64,000 bases of DNA from Diphasiastrum complanatum (GCA_029204225.1 CM055102.1:27320922-27384921), one strand, 5' to 3'. Positions 1 through 11,100 are shown, counted from the first letter of the stretch. The notes: generated by a model from the letters alone, not told the origin. Translations and numbers: made by a program.

Positions 1-99
1 ACTAGGATGCCACCTAAGGAGCTCTCTTGCTTCTTTAAGAGACTCCCTCTTTTATTTGGTGTTATTTTGGTTTGTATGACAAGTGGCCAAATAAATTAT

Positions 100-296
100 A
101 TTGATGACATGCTTTATGTATCATGAACGGACTATTAAGAATTTACTTTCAAGAACAAATTGGAAAATGAAAGCAAAGAATAATCGAGACAAATGCTTGT
201 TCGAGGAGAAGCAAAATAATAATAAAGTGATGGTTGAAGGAATTAGGATTGGTGAGCTCTACGAAGTCCCTATCAATTTTCAGCTTATCAATTGAT
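100..296 (+). pseudogene. Ty1/copia pre-integrase remnant
   Basis: A short plus-strand stretch reads, with frame changes, as the segment between copia protease and integrase: an IKNLLS motif, then a KCLFEE block and a GIRIGELYEV end, the usual order in that linker. No protease active site or integrase core follows, so it is a truncated scrap. It runs opposite to element A and to the RT fragment at 6279-6890. The assignment rests on short motifs only. Confidence 0.45.
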
Positions 297-704
297 CATG
301 TCATCATCAATCAAGTGGGCAAGAATTATCCAAAGCTCAATGAAAATAGGGGCAAGAAAATTAACAGTAGGTAAAAACTCCAAAGCTTAAAAACAATTCT
401 AGTTGTTTTGAATCCAATAGTATGACATAAGAATCAACGAGACTTGGTAGCTTCTAGATTGGTAGAATTCAAAGGAGGACTGACTATTAGCATCACAAAT
501 TTCTTGAGAAAACATTTCTAGTCGAGAAGTACTTTCCTCATCTAAATTCTCTATTAAAATCAAAGGGTGTAGAGAAAGAGGGGAATAAATGATGGGGAAG
601 TTAACTCAAAAAGGACACCATCCTTTTTTTAAAGACAAGCAAAAACCTTTCGCATGCGAGAGTAACAGATTTTTTCGCATCCTCAAACCTATCAACATAA
701 TAGA
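297..704. other. Flank of copia A, no gene seen
   Basis: AT-rich sequence between the copia scrap and the left target duplication of element A. No reading frame, repeat or RNA gene is recognisable. Confidence 0.5.
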
Positions 705-709
705 GAGAT
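705..709. repeat. Target-site duplication of copia A, left
   Basis: GAGAT immediately before the left LTR, matching GAGAT at 6233-6237. Confidence 0.85.
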
Positions 710-959
710 TGTCAATAATCAGATATGCAACATCAAACATTCACCAACAAGAAGGCGGAAGAAGAACACGCACTATCACTTTGTCACACTATCTCATACA
801 AAATGTAAAATGTACGAATGAACCCTGAACCCTAATAGAGAAAGAAAACCTACGAGTAGACTAATAGACTAGCCTACGGCTAATGACAGTTGGTCACAAC
901 TGTCAACATTAGTGTACATCGTAAACAGTAACAATGAAGTTTATCATTGATTTCTAACA
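710..959 (-). repeat. 3' LTR of copia A
   Basis: A 250-bp repeat beginning TGTCAATAATC and ending TTTCTAACA on the plus strand, matching 5983-6232 at about 93%. It is the 3' LTR because the coding strand is minus and the purine tract abuts it at 960. Confidence 0.92.
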
Positions 960-968
960 CTCTCCCTC
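960..968 (-). other. Polypurine tract of copia A
   Basis: GAGGGAGAG on the minus strand directly next to the 3' LTR, the plus-strand DNA primer used in retroelement replication. Confidence 0.8.
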
Positions 969-978
969 AATGATAAAA

Positions 979-1551
979 TTATTCTTCTATTCCTAATAGA
1001 GTACGAAACCTCTCAAATTTACATCTACCTAATGACTTAGTAAAAATATCTGTCATTTGATCTTTAGATCTACAAAAAACAAGATCAATGGCTCCATCAA
1101 GAATTTTCTCTCGAACAAAATGGTAGTGTATTTCGATGTGCTTGGTTCGAGCATGTAAAACTGGATTTTTGGCAAGGTAAATGCACTTTTGATTATCACA
1201 AGATATAGTAGTCGCATCCACCTGTGGTTGACCTAAATCCACAAGCAATCTTCGTAACCATACCGCTTCTTGTGTAGCATTGTTGAGTGCTCGATATTCA
1301 GCTTTCGTCGATGATATGACTACTATAGGTTGCTTTTTGCTGCTCCATGAAATTGTAGCTGTACCATAACTGAATGTATGACCACTGGTAGATTTTCTGT
1401 CATCAATATTACTAGCCCAATCGACATCTATATAACCTACCAACATTGGCGCTTCAAGCTGATCATACTTCAAACCAAAATTCAATGTCCCTCGAATGTA
1501 TCTGAGAATACGTTTAGCAGACTTCCAGTGTGCTTGACTAGGATCTTGCAT
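979..1551 (-). pseudogene. Copia A RNase H domain
   Basis: A 190-residue frame reading from the end of RT into RNase H, which removes the RNA strand during reverse transcription. Visible signatures are the DVDWAS block, the KSTSGHTF stretch, the SSTKAEY block with the catalytic Glu, SCDNQ with another acidic residue, and the KHIEIHYHFVRE and DIFTKSL blocks near the end, in normal order. The domain itself is nearly full length. It is out of frame with the RT piece at 1593-1994. The stop lies just before the purine tract, as expected for the end of a copia polyprotein. Confidence 0.85.
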
Positions 1552-1592
1552 ACTAATTGACTAACAACATCAACAACATAAGAAGTATCAGG

Positions 1593-2418
1593 TCATGTGT
1601 GTATCAAATAAATCAAACTACCCACCAGCTGTCTATACAGATAAGCATCCACTTTCTCAGATTCATCATATGCAGTAAGCTTCATGTTGACATCCATAGG
1701 TATACTCAAAGGCTTACAATCCTGCATATTAAACTTATAAAGCAAATCTTGTGCATATTTGCTTTGTGTAAGAAAGACCATGTCTTCCTTTTGCCATACT
1801 TCAATGCCAAGACAATAGTGCATCAATCCTAGGACAGTCATGTCAAAAGTATTGGAAAGATTTGATTTGATTTCATCGATTAACTTCTCATTACTTCTTG
1901 TAATAATCAGATCATCCACGTACAAGACAATGAACACTATATGTGAATCTTCTCTTAGAATGCAAAGATTAGGATCAGCATCACTCTTTACCATTCCTCT
2001 TCATTTGAAGTGTTCATCAATGCAAGAGTACCATGCCCATGGGGCTTGCTTCAATCCATAAATGGCACTCTCTCCCTGGCTCAACAAATCCTTGAGGTTG
2101 TACTAAGTACACCTCTTCATCCAGCACTCCATTAAGAAAAGTAGATTTAACATCCATTTGCTGGATCTTCCAACCATAGAAAGCAGAAGTAGCAATGATA
2201 GAACGTATAGTCACCATCTTAGCTATGGGCACAAAGGTTTTCTCAAAATCAATACCTTCTTGTTGCTTAAATCCTCTCGCAACCAACCGTGCTTTGTACT
2301 TGTTGAGTTGCCCATCTGTTCCATATTTGATCTTATAAATCCATTTGCAAGTGATAGGCTTCTTACCATCAGGTAGCTCAACCAAATTCCACGTCCTCTT
2401 TTTCGATATGGCTTCCAT
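1593..2418 (-). pseudogene. Copia A reverse transcriptase, two frames
   Basis: The N-terminal part (2017-2418) carries the WNLVELPDGKK start and the KYKARLVARGF and MDVKSTFLNG motifs. The C-terminal part (1593-1994) carries the catalytic YVDD in LYVDDLIIT and continues to the QLVGSLIYL connection region. The two halves are in different frames with a junction near 2000-2020, where the conserved KSLYGLKQ-type block has decayed. RT copies element RNA into DNA in a cytoplasmic particle. Both catalytic blocks are recognisable, but the gene is broken. Confidence 0.85.
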
Positions 2419-2424
2419 TTTTGT

Positions 2425-3530
2425 TTATATAACTGCACGCCACTCCTTGTGCTCCTTTGCTTCATCAATTTTTTTTGGTTCTTGAGCCTTGAGCACAGAG
2501 CCCATCAGGGCTAGATTCATCTCTAATCTTGCAGGAGGTTTTCGATTTCTACTTGATCTTCTAAGCTCTCCCTGCTCACTTGATTCGGGAGTATCTCCCT
2601 TATTAGCATCACTTGTTACTGACAAGTACCACTTAGGCACTCTCCTAGGAGTCTCATTATTAACCCTGTCTTTTTCCATTGGCTCTTCCATATGGACACC
2701 AACTTCTTCCTTCACTTGCACTTTCGCTTTATCATTAAAGGGATCAATTGTCAATTTTATCTAGTCATTTTGACCCATCTCATCAAAAGTAGCATCTTTG
2801 GAAATCACGATCTTTTGTGCATCTGTGTCATACATCCTGTATGCCTTGGCTCTTTCATCATATCCAAGGAAAATACACTTAACAACTTTTGCATCCAACT
2901 TCTTTCATTTTCATCAGGCACATGAGCGTAAGCATCACAACCAAATACTCGTAAATGAGAAACATTAGGTTTCTTTCCAGTAAAAGCTTTGTAAGGTGTC
3001 TTACCCTCCACGGACTTAGTAGGACACCGATTCAAGATATAAGTATTTGGCAAACCCTTGCTCTTAAGCATTGCCCTAGCCATCTCCACAATGGATCTGT
3101 TTTTCAGTTCTGCAACTCCATTCTGTTGTGGTGAATAGGGTGTAGTATTTTGTCTCTTGATCCCCTGATCCTTGCAAAAATTTATAAACTCTATTGAAAA
3201 ATACTCACCGCCACCATCTGATCTGAGGGTCTTAATATAACAACTTGTTTGTTTTTCAACTAGAGCCTTGAACTCTCTAAACTTGGCAAAAGCATCAAAT
3301 TTCTTGCTCATGAAGTAAATCCAGATATGTCTACTACAGTCATCAATAAATGTGATGAAATAGTAACAACCACTAATGGACCTAGTTTGTATTGGTCCAC
3401 ATAGATCACTATGAACAAGATCAAGAATGCCGTTGGCTCTTCTTGCTCCATCTTTGGGAAATCTCTTTCTATGATGTTTTCCCAAAATGCAACCCTCACA
3501 AATTTTTCCTTCAAAAGAAATATCAGACAA
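2425..3530 (-). pseudogene. Copia A integrase and integrase-RT linker
   Basis: The 241-residue frame 2805-3530 holds the end of the zinc-binding segment (CEGCILGKHH), then the core with the first Asp in LVHSDLCGP, the second in RSDGGGEY and the Glu in SPQQNGVAE, in normal D,D,E order. Residues near the end (VFGCDAYAHVP) are the usual copia C-terminal core. The next frame, 2425-2754, is the low-complexity linker with the RRSSRNRKPP motif that precedes RT. A frameshift near 2760-2805 separates them. Integrase inserts the DNA copy into the genome. Confidence 0.85.
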
Positions 3531-3671
3531 TCCAACAACTAGATTACCTCTTTATAGGATTTGCAAGCTTTGAGAACTAATATGACCAAACCTTTGATGC
3601 CAAAGGTCACTTCGACTATCAACAATGCTTACCATAGCTTGAATAAAAAATCTCGCATTCAATTTATAGAG

Positions 3672-4015
3672 TCAATTCTCGTGGACTCTAGCTCCTGTAG
3701 CAATCACTTTGTAGTGATTCTTGATGTCCTTGACAAGACATTTGTCGCTGTCAAACTCAACCTTGAGTTGTTGATCAGCCATCGTCCCAACAGATAGTAG
3801 ATTGTTAGCTAAGTCACGTACATATTGCACATTGCTTATCTGCTTTATCTTCCCGTTGGCTAACTTCACTGGTACCACTCCAACTCCTTTAACAGATAGC
3901 AATTTGCCATCAGCTTGTCCAACTTCATCACCATTGTTAGTTTCCTTGAGTTCTGAAAACCACTCTTTCCTTGAAGTCATGTGCTGGATGCACCACTATC
4001 AATGTACCAGGTATC
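3672..4015 (-). pseudogene. Copia A aspartic protease and pre-integrase
   Basis: The active-site triad D-S-G is encoded at 3992-4000 in the context YIDSGASS. Immediately after it the frame shifts into a 102-residue segment (3672-3980) ending in the NNLLSVGTMADQ and KCLVKD blocks typical of the protease to integrase region. The protease matures the polyprotein. The frameshift next to the active site would prevent a normal product. Confidence 0.8.
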
Positions 4016-4216
4016 CTTGGCTTCATCACTTGTCATTAATGTTGTAATGAACAATTTTGAACTTTCACCTATATCATTTTCATATTGATCATCATCGTAG
4101 TGATGTTGATCAGTATAATTGTCTTCATAATAATAGTCATCAAATTGATGTTGATCAGCATAATTTCCCGCTTGCTAGTTGTCTTTTCTTTGTTCCATCT
4201 CCTTCTGTTTCTTGAA

Positions 4217-5027
4217 GCATTCATGCTCCCAGTGGCTAGGTTTGTTGCAGTACCTACAATTTCCAGGTTTATTCTTGAGTAGCCTCGTCCTTGATCTCGA
4301 CCTTGATTCCAATTGCCTCGATTCGGACTATCATTTACTTGCTCATGAAATTGTTGAAATGATCCCCGGCTTGAGTTTCCTCCTCTTGATTGATACCTTC
4401 TCCTCTAACTGCAAGAGCTTGATCATAGCTCCTGTTACGATGATTCAAGTTCTCTTGACGTTGCTCTTCTTGCAAAAGCAATCCACCTAGTTCTTCATAG
4501 GTTGGAAGATTTTCTCTTGTGGCTATACTCGTCACAAACATCTAATGTGAGTCACTCAGACTATTCAATGTCAATTGCACGATCTCACGATCTTGTACTC
4601 GCTCTCCAATTGTTGCTAATTGGTCACGGATCTCTTTGATCTTCAGTATGTGATCGACAATAGTTGCACCATCATCCATTCGCAATGTATGCAACTTCAT
4701 CTTCAGAAATAATGTTCGAGATGTATTTGTCGTTTCAAACAATGCCTTCAGTGTATCCCATGCTTCTTTTGGTCCTTCTGAATCTGAAATATAGGAAATA
4801 ATTGCATCTCTAACTAGTAAGTTGATGACATTCTGGGCTTTCCGTTTTCTCCTATCAAATGTCCGCTGATCTTCTTCAATCACTGGCCTTGTCTCTTCAC
4901 CTGTCACGATCTCCCATAGCTCCTTTTCCATCAAAATGGTCTTCACTTTGAATTTCCAAACTGCATAGTTGTCAGCACCTTCCAATTTGCTTGACTCATT
5001 AAGGACACTCTCGCTTATAGTTGCCAT
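4217..5027 (-). pseudogene. Copia A gag with zinc knuckle
   Basis: The likely start is the methionine of MATISES at 5027. The following 160 residues match the plant copia gag domain: a YAVWKFKVKTIL block, then AWDTLKALFETT and a zinc knuckle near the end. The knuckle at 4217-4258 reads C-x2-C-x4-H-x4-C (CRYCNKPSHWEHEC) and is intact. A stop near 4541 and a frame change follow. Gag packages the RNA. Confidence 0.82.
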
Positions 5028-5097
5028 TACTGGATAGATGAGTCTGGACCACAAAATTTATCACACCACCTAACTGTAATTTTTTGGATGTACACCT

Positions 5098-5335
5098 GAT
5101 ATCGGTATGACACGCGGGTGCATGACTGCTCGGGATTCTCTTTAGCTTGCGCGCGTGGATCCAATATTGGTACAGGTATGCGATATCGGTATGACGGGCA
5201 GAACCGCTCAGTATTTTCTTTACCTTTGGCACGTGGATCCGATATTGGTACAAATATGTATATCTATACGCGCGGATGTACGACTGTTCAGGATTTTTCC
5301 TACCTCTGGCATGTCGATCCGATATTGGTACTAAG
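5098..5335. repeat. Degenerate tandem repeats in copia A leader
   Basis: About three diverged copies of a roughly 75-bp unit lie between the primer site and gag. Each contains a CATGACTGCTC-like block and ends with GATCC(A/G)ATATTGGTAC. Several ATGs occur here. Confidence 0.7.
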
Positions 5336-5591
5336 AAAATGAAAAGTAGAGAGAATATAAGAACTTTCAGAGGGAATATTCTAGATTCCTCACTACGACG
5401 TGGCGACTACGCTGTCTCCTCTTTGCAAAGATTTCGAAATGTGTGATCGTTCAAAGGACAAAGATCAGTAATGTGAAAAGTATGAAGCCTCCTAACTCTG
5501 AATGGCAGTACTAGACACTGTCTAGTGTGATTTGCGATACCCCAAATAGACAAATGAGAGATTTCTTGGCAAACCTCTCACACAAATGGCA

Positions 5592-5796
5592 CTTTTCACA
5601 ACAACTAGAAAGTATTTTAAAAAATTTCCCCCCACTCAACAGATTTTCAATCTGTCTGATACTGCCCTGGCCTTTCTGATGCCTTCGGGACTATGCTTTT
5701 CACAACAACTAGGAAGTATTGTAAAAATCTCTCCACTCAACAAATTTTCAATCTGTCTGATGCTGCCCTGGCCTTTCTGATGCCTTCAAGACTGTG
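5592..5796. repeat. 104-bp tandem duplication in copia A leader
   Basis: Two adjacent copies (5592-5695 and 5696-5796) share the start CTTTTCACAACAACTA and the end CTTTCTGATGCCTTC with a handful of substitutions and small indels. They lie in the untranslated leader downstream of the primer site. Confidence 0.85.
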
Positions 5797-5970
5797 TCTT
5801 CATTCCCCACTAATGATTCTAAGCTCCAAACCTGCAAAATACACCAAAAAAGGATTTCTTCCAGCCGTTTTTGTCTCTCCAAGCTTTCACCTCCCATGAA
5901 GGACTTTCTCAATTCATTGTAGAGCCTGTGACAAGTTGTATCCATTGATCAGGCACGTAGGACTATCACT

Positions 5971-5982
5971 GCTCTGATACCA
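5971..5982 (-). other. Primer-binding site of copia A (tRNA-iMet)
   Basis: TGGTATCAGAGC on the minus strand, directly adjacent to the 5' LTR. It is the standard plant copia site complementary to the 3' end of initiator methionine tRNA. Confidence 0.92.
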
Positions 5983-6232
5983 TGTCAATAATCAGATATG
6001 CAACATCAAGCATTCACCAACAAGAAGGCGGAAGAAGAACAGGCACTATCACTCTGTCACACTATCTCATATAGAATGTAAAATGTACAAATGAACCCTG
6101 AACCTTGATAGAGAGAGAAAACCTATGAGTAGACTAATAGACTAGCCTACGACTAATGACAGCTGGTCACAACTGTCAACACTAATGTACATCATAAACA
6201 ATAACAATGAAGTTTATCATTGATTTCTAATA
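5983..6232 (-). repeat. 5' LTR of copia A
   Basis: A 250-bp copy of 710-959. The outer end reads TTTCTAATA instead of TTTCTAACA, a transition that changes the terminal CA to TA. It is followed by the GAGAT duplication at 6233-6237. Confidence 0.92.
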
Positions 6233-6237
6233 GAGAT
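6233..6237. repeat. Target-site duplication of copia A, right
   Basis: GAGAT, identical to 705-709. Confidence 0.85.
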
Positions 6238-6278
6238 TAATGAAGATACTTTTAACAATGCTCAGAGGATCTCTATTT

Positions 6279-6890
6279 TTAATATATTTCATGTAGACTT
6301 CCCCCCCAATCAATGATCTTTCCATCATGAAATCTTATGTACAATGATGGATCATAAGAACTTAAAACAAAGTTGATGGAGATAAGAAAAGAGTTTAGCC
6401 TAGAGTACCATGCTCTAGGTGCTTGCTCAAGTCCATAAAGACTCTTTTTCAAAAAACACACTTTTTCTTCATGCTCCTCCTTGATGAAGCCCTCGGGTTG
6501 CCTCATGTAGATATCTTCTTCCAAGTAGCCATTGAGGAAGGCATGTGTAACATCAAGTTGAAATAGCTTCCAATTGAAAGTAGTAGCAAGGCTAATGATC
6601 AATCTTATTGTAACTAGCTTAGCCACAGGAGCAAAAGTTTCATCATAATCAATTCCTTTGGTTTGCAAGAAACCTTTTGCTACAAGCCTAGCTTTATACT
6701 TATTTATTGATCCATCTTGATTATACTTCAATCTATACACCCACTTGTAATCAAGTGGTTTCTTCCCTTGAGGAAGATCAACAAGTTCCCAAGTACGATT
6801 CTCCATGAGAGCATCATACTCCACTTGCATAACATTCATCCAACTTTTTGATTTACAAGCATCTTCATAGCAAGTTGGTTCATCGAGCAT
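6279..6890 (-). pseudogene. Copia reverse transcriptase fragment
   Basis: A 203-residue open frame covering the N-terminal two thirds of a copia RT: WELVDLPQGKK, KYKARLVAKGFLQTKGIDY, ETFAPVAKLVTIR, LDVTHAFLNGYLEEDIYM and a KKSLYGLEQAPRAWYSRL block (Glu where Lys is usual). It breaks off before YVDD, close to the right end of element A. It resembles the RT of copia C at 59350-60849, so both belong to one lineage. No integrase lies upstream, so it is an isolated piece of an older element. Confidence 0.85.
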
Positions 6891-7556
6891 TGAAATAAGG
6901 AAAGTGTATGAAGTAAAAGATAAAATGCCTTCCCTTTGATCACCTTTGCCATCTTAAGTGAGCCTCAATGGCTCGGCTCTTGATCTTGTGGATCGAAAAT
7001 AAGTGAATCATAGATGTAGTAGTTAAAGTATACACGCTTTTCTAAGTCTTATTCTTTAATAAGCAGCGAGCATTGAGCATTTTATACTATTGTCTTCTGT
7101 CTATTACAATCTTTGATATGAGTAGATTTGTAGTAATTTTGAAGTCTAAGTTTGTATTTCATTTCTACAATTTTCCAAAATATTGTTTCATAGCAACTCA
7201 GAGAAGGTAGAGCTATTGAGTGGGACCGTTAATTGTAGGATTAGTGTGAATAGAGAAGTTACCTTGAAGGCTTTACACAAGTAGCATAGAACCAAAAATA
7301 ATGTATATAAAAATGTGTGCAACATCAATACAAAACCATGTGTTTTCTGTTGTGTCTTGTGCCCTATTGATGAGTTGAGTAATAGTCATCTCTTTGCTCT
7401 AGCTTGTATTGTGAATCATCAAGGATCATCTTGAAGGTAGAAGTCTATCTACACTACATGTCTTATCTCTCAAGTAGCATAAAGATTCAATTTCTTTTGC
7501 AACAGATTCTTATAGATTTTGTTGATCCTTTTTTGTTGTTGTGAAAATACATAATT
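6891..7556. other. Intervening sequence, no gene
   Basis: AT-rich sequence between two copia remnants of opposite orientation. It may include LTR or leader of either, but no repeat pair, primer site or purine tract is identifiable. Confidence 0.4.
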
Positions 7557-7658
7557 TTGGACACCAGCATAGTGCTTCTACATAGCAGTGATCAAATTTC
7601 AATTGATTTTAATTTGCATTGGTCACATTTTATCTATTCTACGCAAAGTACATTCATT

Positions 7659-8035
7659 ATGTCAACAAACAATGCAAGTCCAGTTTTGGAAAGTCGTGAT
7701 AGATTGTCAGCTTCCAATTATTCATATATGAGGATGCGTAGATGTTCTTCTTCAACTAGGGGCTTGACTTCTTCAAGTACAAGAACATGCAAAGTTTGAT
7801 AGACGATCTAGAGGAGCTCTTGATATTATTAAAATGAATGTATCTAATGATCTCTCCTCAAGGAGATTACGAAAGCTATTAGAGCAAAGCATGCATGTGA
7901 TAAACTCCAAATGATTTATGAATCCAAGAATACTTCAAGTATGGTGACCTTGAGGACCCAAATTAGTCAAAGTTATATGCTTGATGATGAATCTGCTCAT
8001 GTTTACTTAAAATCAAATCTCATGGTGATGAGCTA
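7659..8035 (+). pseudogene. Copia gag remnant
   Basis: Starting at ATG 7659 the frame gives a gag N-terminus with the LSASNYSYMRMR block (compare LTSTNYSIWKVRM in copia C). It then continues across several frameshifts through an IIKMNVSNDL block and a KMIYESKNTSSMVTLR block to DESAHVYLKS. The order matches the plant copia gag domain. No zinc knuckle is visible before the sequence jumps to integrase. Confidence 0.65.
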
Positions 8036-8109
8036 GATTGTATTGGTGATGCTATCGAAGGAAAATAACTTGTACAAATACTCCCAAATGGCTTTTGACA
8101 AGGATATAA

Positions 8110-8660
8110 AAATTTGGTCCAAAAGCATGTTTATCACCTTCATTAATGTTCTTAGTAGATATAATTGGGTATATCTTCTAAAATGAAAGCACAAGTGTTG
8201 AAGACCTTCATTCATTTCAAGTTGATGGTGGAGAACCAACTCAACAAGAAAATCAAGACATTCAGATGAAATAATGGTGGTGACTTTATTTCAAAGGGTT
8301 TTTGGAGATTTTGTAGCACTCATGGGATTCAAAGCCAAATCTCATACCCAAGGATCCCAAGGACTCTTCAATAAAATGGTATTGCCGAGAGGAAAACAAA
8401 AAAAAAGGACTTTATGTGAATGTGCTATAGCTAATAAGTTGTTAAGAAAGCTACTACATAATCTTGTAATTTTCTTGATGGTAAAATGCCTTATGGAGTA
8501 GATTTGAGTGTAGGCCAATCTTAAAGTGTTTGATTGTACATGTAATGCACAGATTCCTTCAGAGGGTATATCTAAAGAGAACACTTATTGTAAAATATGC
8601 ATTTTCTTGGATATAGCAACAAGAGCAAATCATCCTAAAGTTTATGGTCCAAATTAAATA
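8110..8660 (+). pseudogene. Copia integrase remnant
   Basis: With frameshifts the sequence reads through the integrase core: a YNWVYLLKMKAQ block, then NNGGDFISKGF in place of the D-N-G-R-E-Y region, a GLYNKM-like NGIAER block around 8370-8400, and a CECAIANKLL block as in the end of the core. The region between gag (7659-8035) and this piece, including protease, is missing. It is a deleted copy of a plus-strand element. Confidence 0.65.
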
Positions 8661-9490
8661 CTTATTGCAAGTATAGTTGTTATTTATTTTTATTATAGAT
8701 AAGTGATGGACATTTTTTGTCAAGAGGTGAGAGTTGGAATTATTCATTACATCTTAGAAATAGGAGTTTGGAACAGCTATGATACTTTATTGTGTCAAGC
8801 AAAATCTTTATGTTGTATTAAGAAGTTTAAGATGGATAACAATGCCCATGGAGGTGAATTGTACATTTGAAAAGGGAGATAATGAAGCATTTTTTAATAG
8901 CATTACTCCCTATAAAAGAAGAGATCTATAATTGAGAGAGAAGAACTTGGATTCTAAGGAGAATGTGAAAAAATATGCAAATGCCAACTACATGTTTAAA
9001 TCTCAATCTTTATTAGGAAATTAATTTTAGGGCTAAGAGCCATGAATTTAGACCTCATTCTTCATTAGAATGTCATTCTAAGAACGAGAGCCACATTAAA
9101 CGGATGGTAGAATCAAAGGGAAAAATTGTGGGAGTTCATCAATGGAGAGGTAGACCTAATGCTACCTCTTCTCTATATATGATCATCATCAAGTTTGTAT
9201 AAGCTTTTTTGGTGGCATTGAGTTGGTTTGAAAATTATGCTTTGTATTCCATCTTTTGATGTATTTACCTCTTGATTTGTCATCTATGCGAGTGATAGCC
9301 TATTATCCTCAATTAAATATCAAGCTCGTTTATCTTGGATACATTTCTTTTTTTTATTTCATTGAATTTAAAAATTCATATTGTAGCTCCATGTGTGCCA
9401 AGAGTTCCCATCATAGAACTTGGAAATCTCTATGTAAAACTTTCACTTGACCTTATTGGACTGACTACCAAATACTTGTCAGAATAGTAT
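8661..9490. other. Intervening sequence, no gene
   Basis: AT-rich. Short stretches could be further decayed copia, but none can be placed with confidence. Confidence 0.4.
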
Positions 9491-9499
9491 GTATAATAG

Positions 9500-9925
9500 A
9501 TTGTGAATATTACTTACTTCAATACCCCTCCTTAATAATCAGTTTATTCTCACAAATATTCATCAAAGATTGAAAACATTCAAAATTCCAAGGTATCAAC
9601 AACTTGCTCATTGGTAAACCAGCTCCACTTCTTAAAAATTGATGTTTTCATGAATGTAGTAGTGTGTCTCAATGTTTTTAGTATGAGCAGAAATACCAAA
9701 TTCTTAGAAATCTGGATACAACTCTGTTTTATCATAATAAATGGTGGTTGATGCATCTTGAGGAACCTCTAGCTTCTCAAATAGTCTTCTCAACCAAAAA
9801 CTTTCACATATAGCATATGTGACACAATCAGACTTAGGTTCAGTAAAAGACAATGTTATTGTAGCTCGTTTCTTACTCTTCCAAGATATAGTATAAGAAC
9901 TAGGTAGAAAACATACGCTGAATTA
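9500..9925 (-). pseudogene. Copia RNase H remnant
   Basis: On the minus strand the region decodes, with interruptions, to RNase H: a SDCVTYAICESFWLRRLFEKLEV-like stretch, a TTIYYDKT block in place of the usual acidic DNQ block, and an H-T-K-N-I-E-T-H block. It is the 3' end of the remnant that continues at 10121-11573. Confidence 0.65.
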
Positions 9926-9938
9926 TAATGTCTCGGTT

Positions 9939-10070
9939 TGGCATTTTGCGAGTAAATTTTCTACGAGTTTTCCTCCAAAATTGCAAGTTTTTCCTTCCAA
10001 AAGTGCGAGTTTTGCGAGTTTTTGAGGAAAAACTCACAAAACTCGCAGAAAATTTACTCGCAGATTGTCA
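9939..10070. repeat. Foldback (inverted-repeat) insert
   Basis: A hairpin-forming sequence of about 130 bp. The left arm (9947-9975) contains GCGAGTAAATTTTCTACGAG and the right arm (10024-10062) contains its near-complement. Weaker pairing extends to TTTGGCA and TTGTCAAA at the ends. It interrupts a copia RNase H/RT remnant, consistent with a small non-autonomous MITE-like or foldback insertion. No target duplication can be fixed. Confidence 0.65.
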
Positions 10071-10120
10071 AAACCCCTCAATCGACACCACAATATCCAT
10101 GAAGAAAAAGATTAGTAGAA

Positions 10121-11100
10121 GTTGAACATTCAACTCCATAGTTGAAGGTTTTTTGAAGATATCTCAACACACACTTGGCTATTATCCAATGCAATTCCTT
10201 TGTGAAAATAAATTAACTAATCACTCTAACTACATAGAAAACATCAAGACGAGCAATAGTCATATAGATAAGGGATCCGATCAAATATTTGAATAATGTT
10301 TTGTTTACTCCACTTTCATCATCAAAGCCATAGTTGTAGAAATTGAATTACAATCAAGCAATTTTTTGAAGCTATGATTGTTATGATAATGCCAAACTTT
10401 AATTTGAAGACAAAAGTAATGTTCACCAAATAATTTCATTTCACACTCAAGAGAGACTGTCTTAATATATTCAACAAATTACTACTACTTTCAACAATAA
10501 TAAGGTCATTAGCATAAACAACGAAAATAAATATTTCACCATCCTTATGTATGATTTAAAAATTCACTTCTCAACAAATAAAATCTCGATAAATATTCAT
10601 GAATACAAGAGTACCAATCTCTTGAAGATTGCTTTAAACCATACAACACTTATTCCTCTAGGATGCCGTTAAAAAATGCAGTTTTAAAATCGGCAACACG
10701 CCAATCAAAATGAGACGCTATAGCCAACACAGATGCCATTAAAAAATGTAGTTTTAAAATCAGCAACACGCTAATCAAAATGAGACGCTATAGCCGACAC
10801 ACAACATATAATATTCATCTTAGCAATTGGCAGCGAATATTTTTTCGATACATTCCTTTTGAACATAACAGTTTGTTAAAAAAGTTGTGTTTTGTGCTTA
10901 TCAGGAGACCACTCAAATTTATATTTCAACTTATAAACCCACTTAGCTCCAATTAACTTTTTTATCTTGAGGAAGATCCACAAGATCCCAAGCATCATTC
11001 TTCGTGATGGATTCACATTCTTTCTACATTACCTTTCTCCAAGATTTATGCTTAGGTGCTTCATAAAATGGTGGTTCAGATACTATTAAATACAACAATG
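10121..11100 (-). pseudogene. Copia reverse transcriptase remnant
   Basis: Read on the minus strand: the start SWRKVM near 11030, WDLVDLPQDKK near 10975, SHFDWRVADFKTAFFNGI at 10662-10800 (present twice), a decayed catalytic block reading YANDL instead of YVDD near 10520, and GSLIYMTIARLDVFYVV near 10270. Order and spacing match copia RT. The catalytic change and many stops show a dead copy. Confidence 0.75.
10662..10801. repeat. 70-bp tandem duplication inside an RT remnant
   Basis: Two adjacent 70-bp copies (10662-10731 and 10732-10801) with about five differences, duplicating the conserved RT block for SHFDWRVADFKTAFFNG. Confidence 0.9.

Larger units (their letters stand above)
705..6237 (-). 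mobile_element. Ty1/copia retrotransposon A, complete but decayed
   Basis: About 5.5 kb on the minus strand with every structural landmark: two 250-bp LTRs, 5-bp target duplications (GAGAT), an initiator-methionine primer site, a purine tract, and the copia order gag, protease, integrase, reverse transcriptase, RNase H. The polyprotein is cut by several stops and frameshifts, so it cannot be expressed as one protein. The two LTRs differ at about 17 of 250 sites by eye, 16 of them transitions, which indicates an old insertion in methylated DNA. Sequence to its right (6279-6890) is an older copia RT fragment. Confidence 0.93.
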
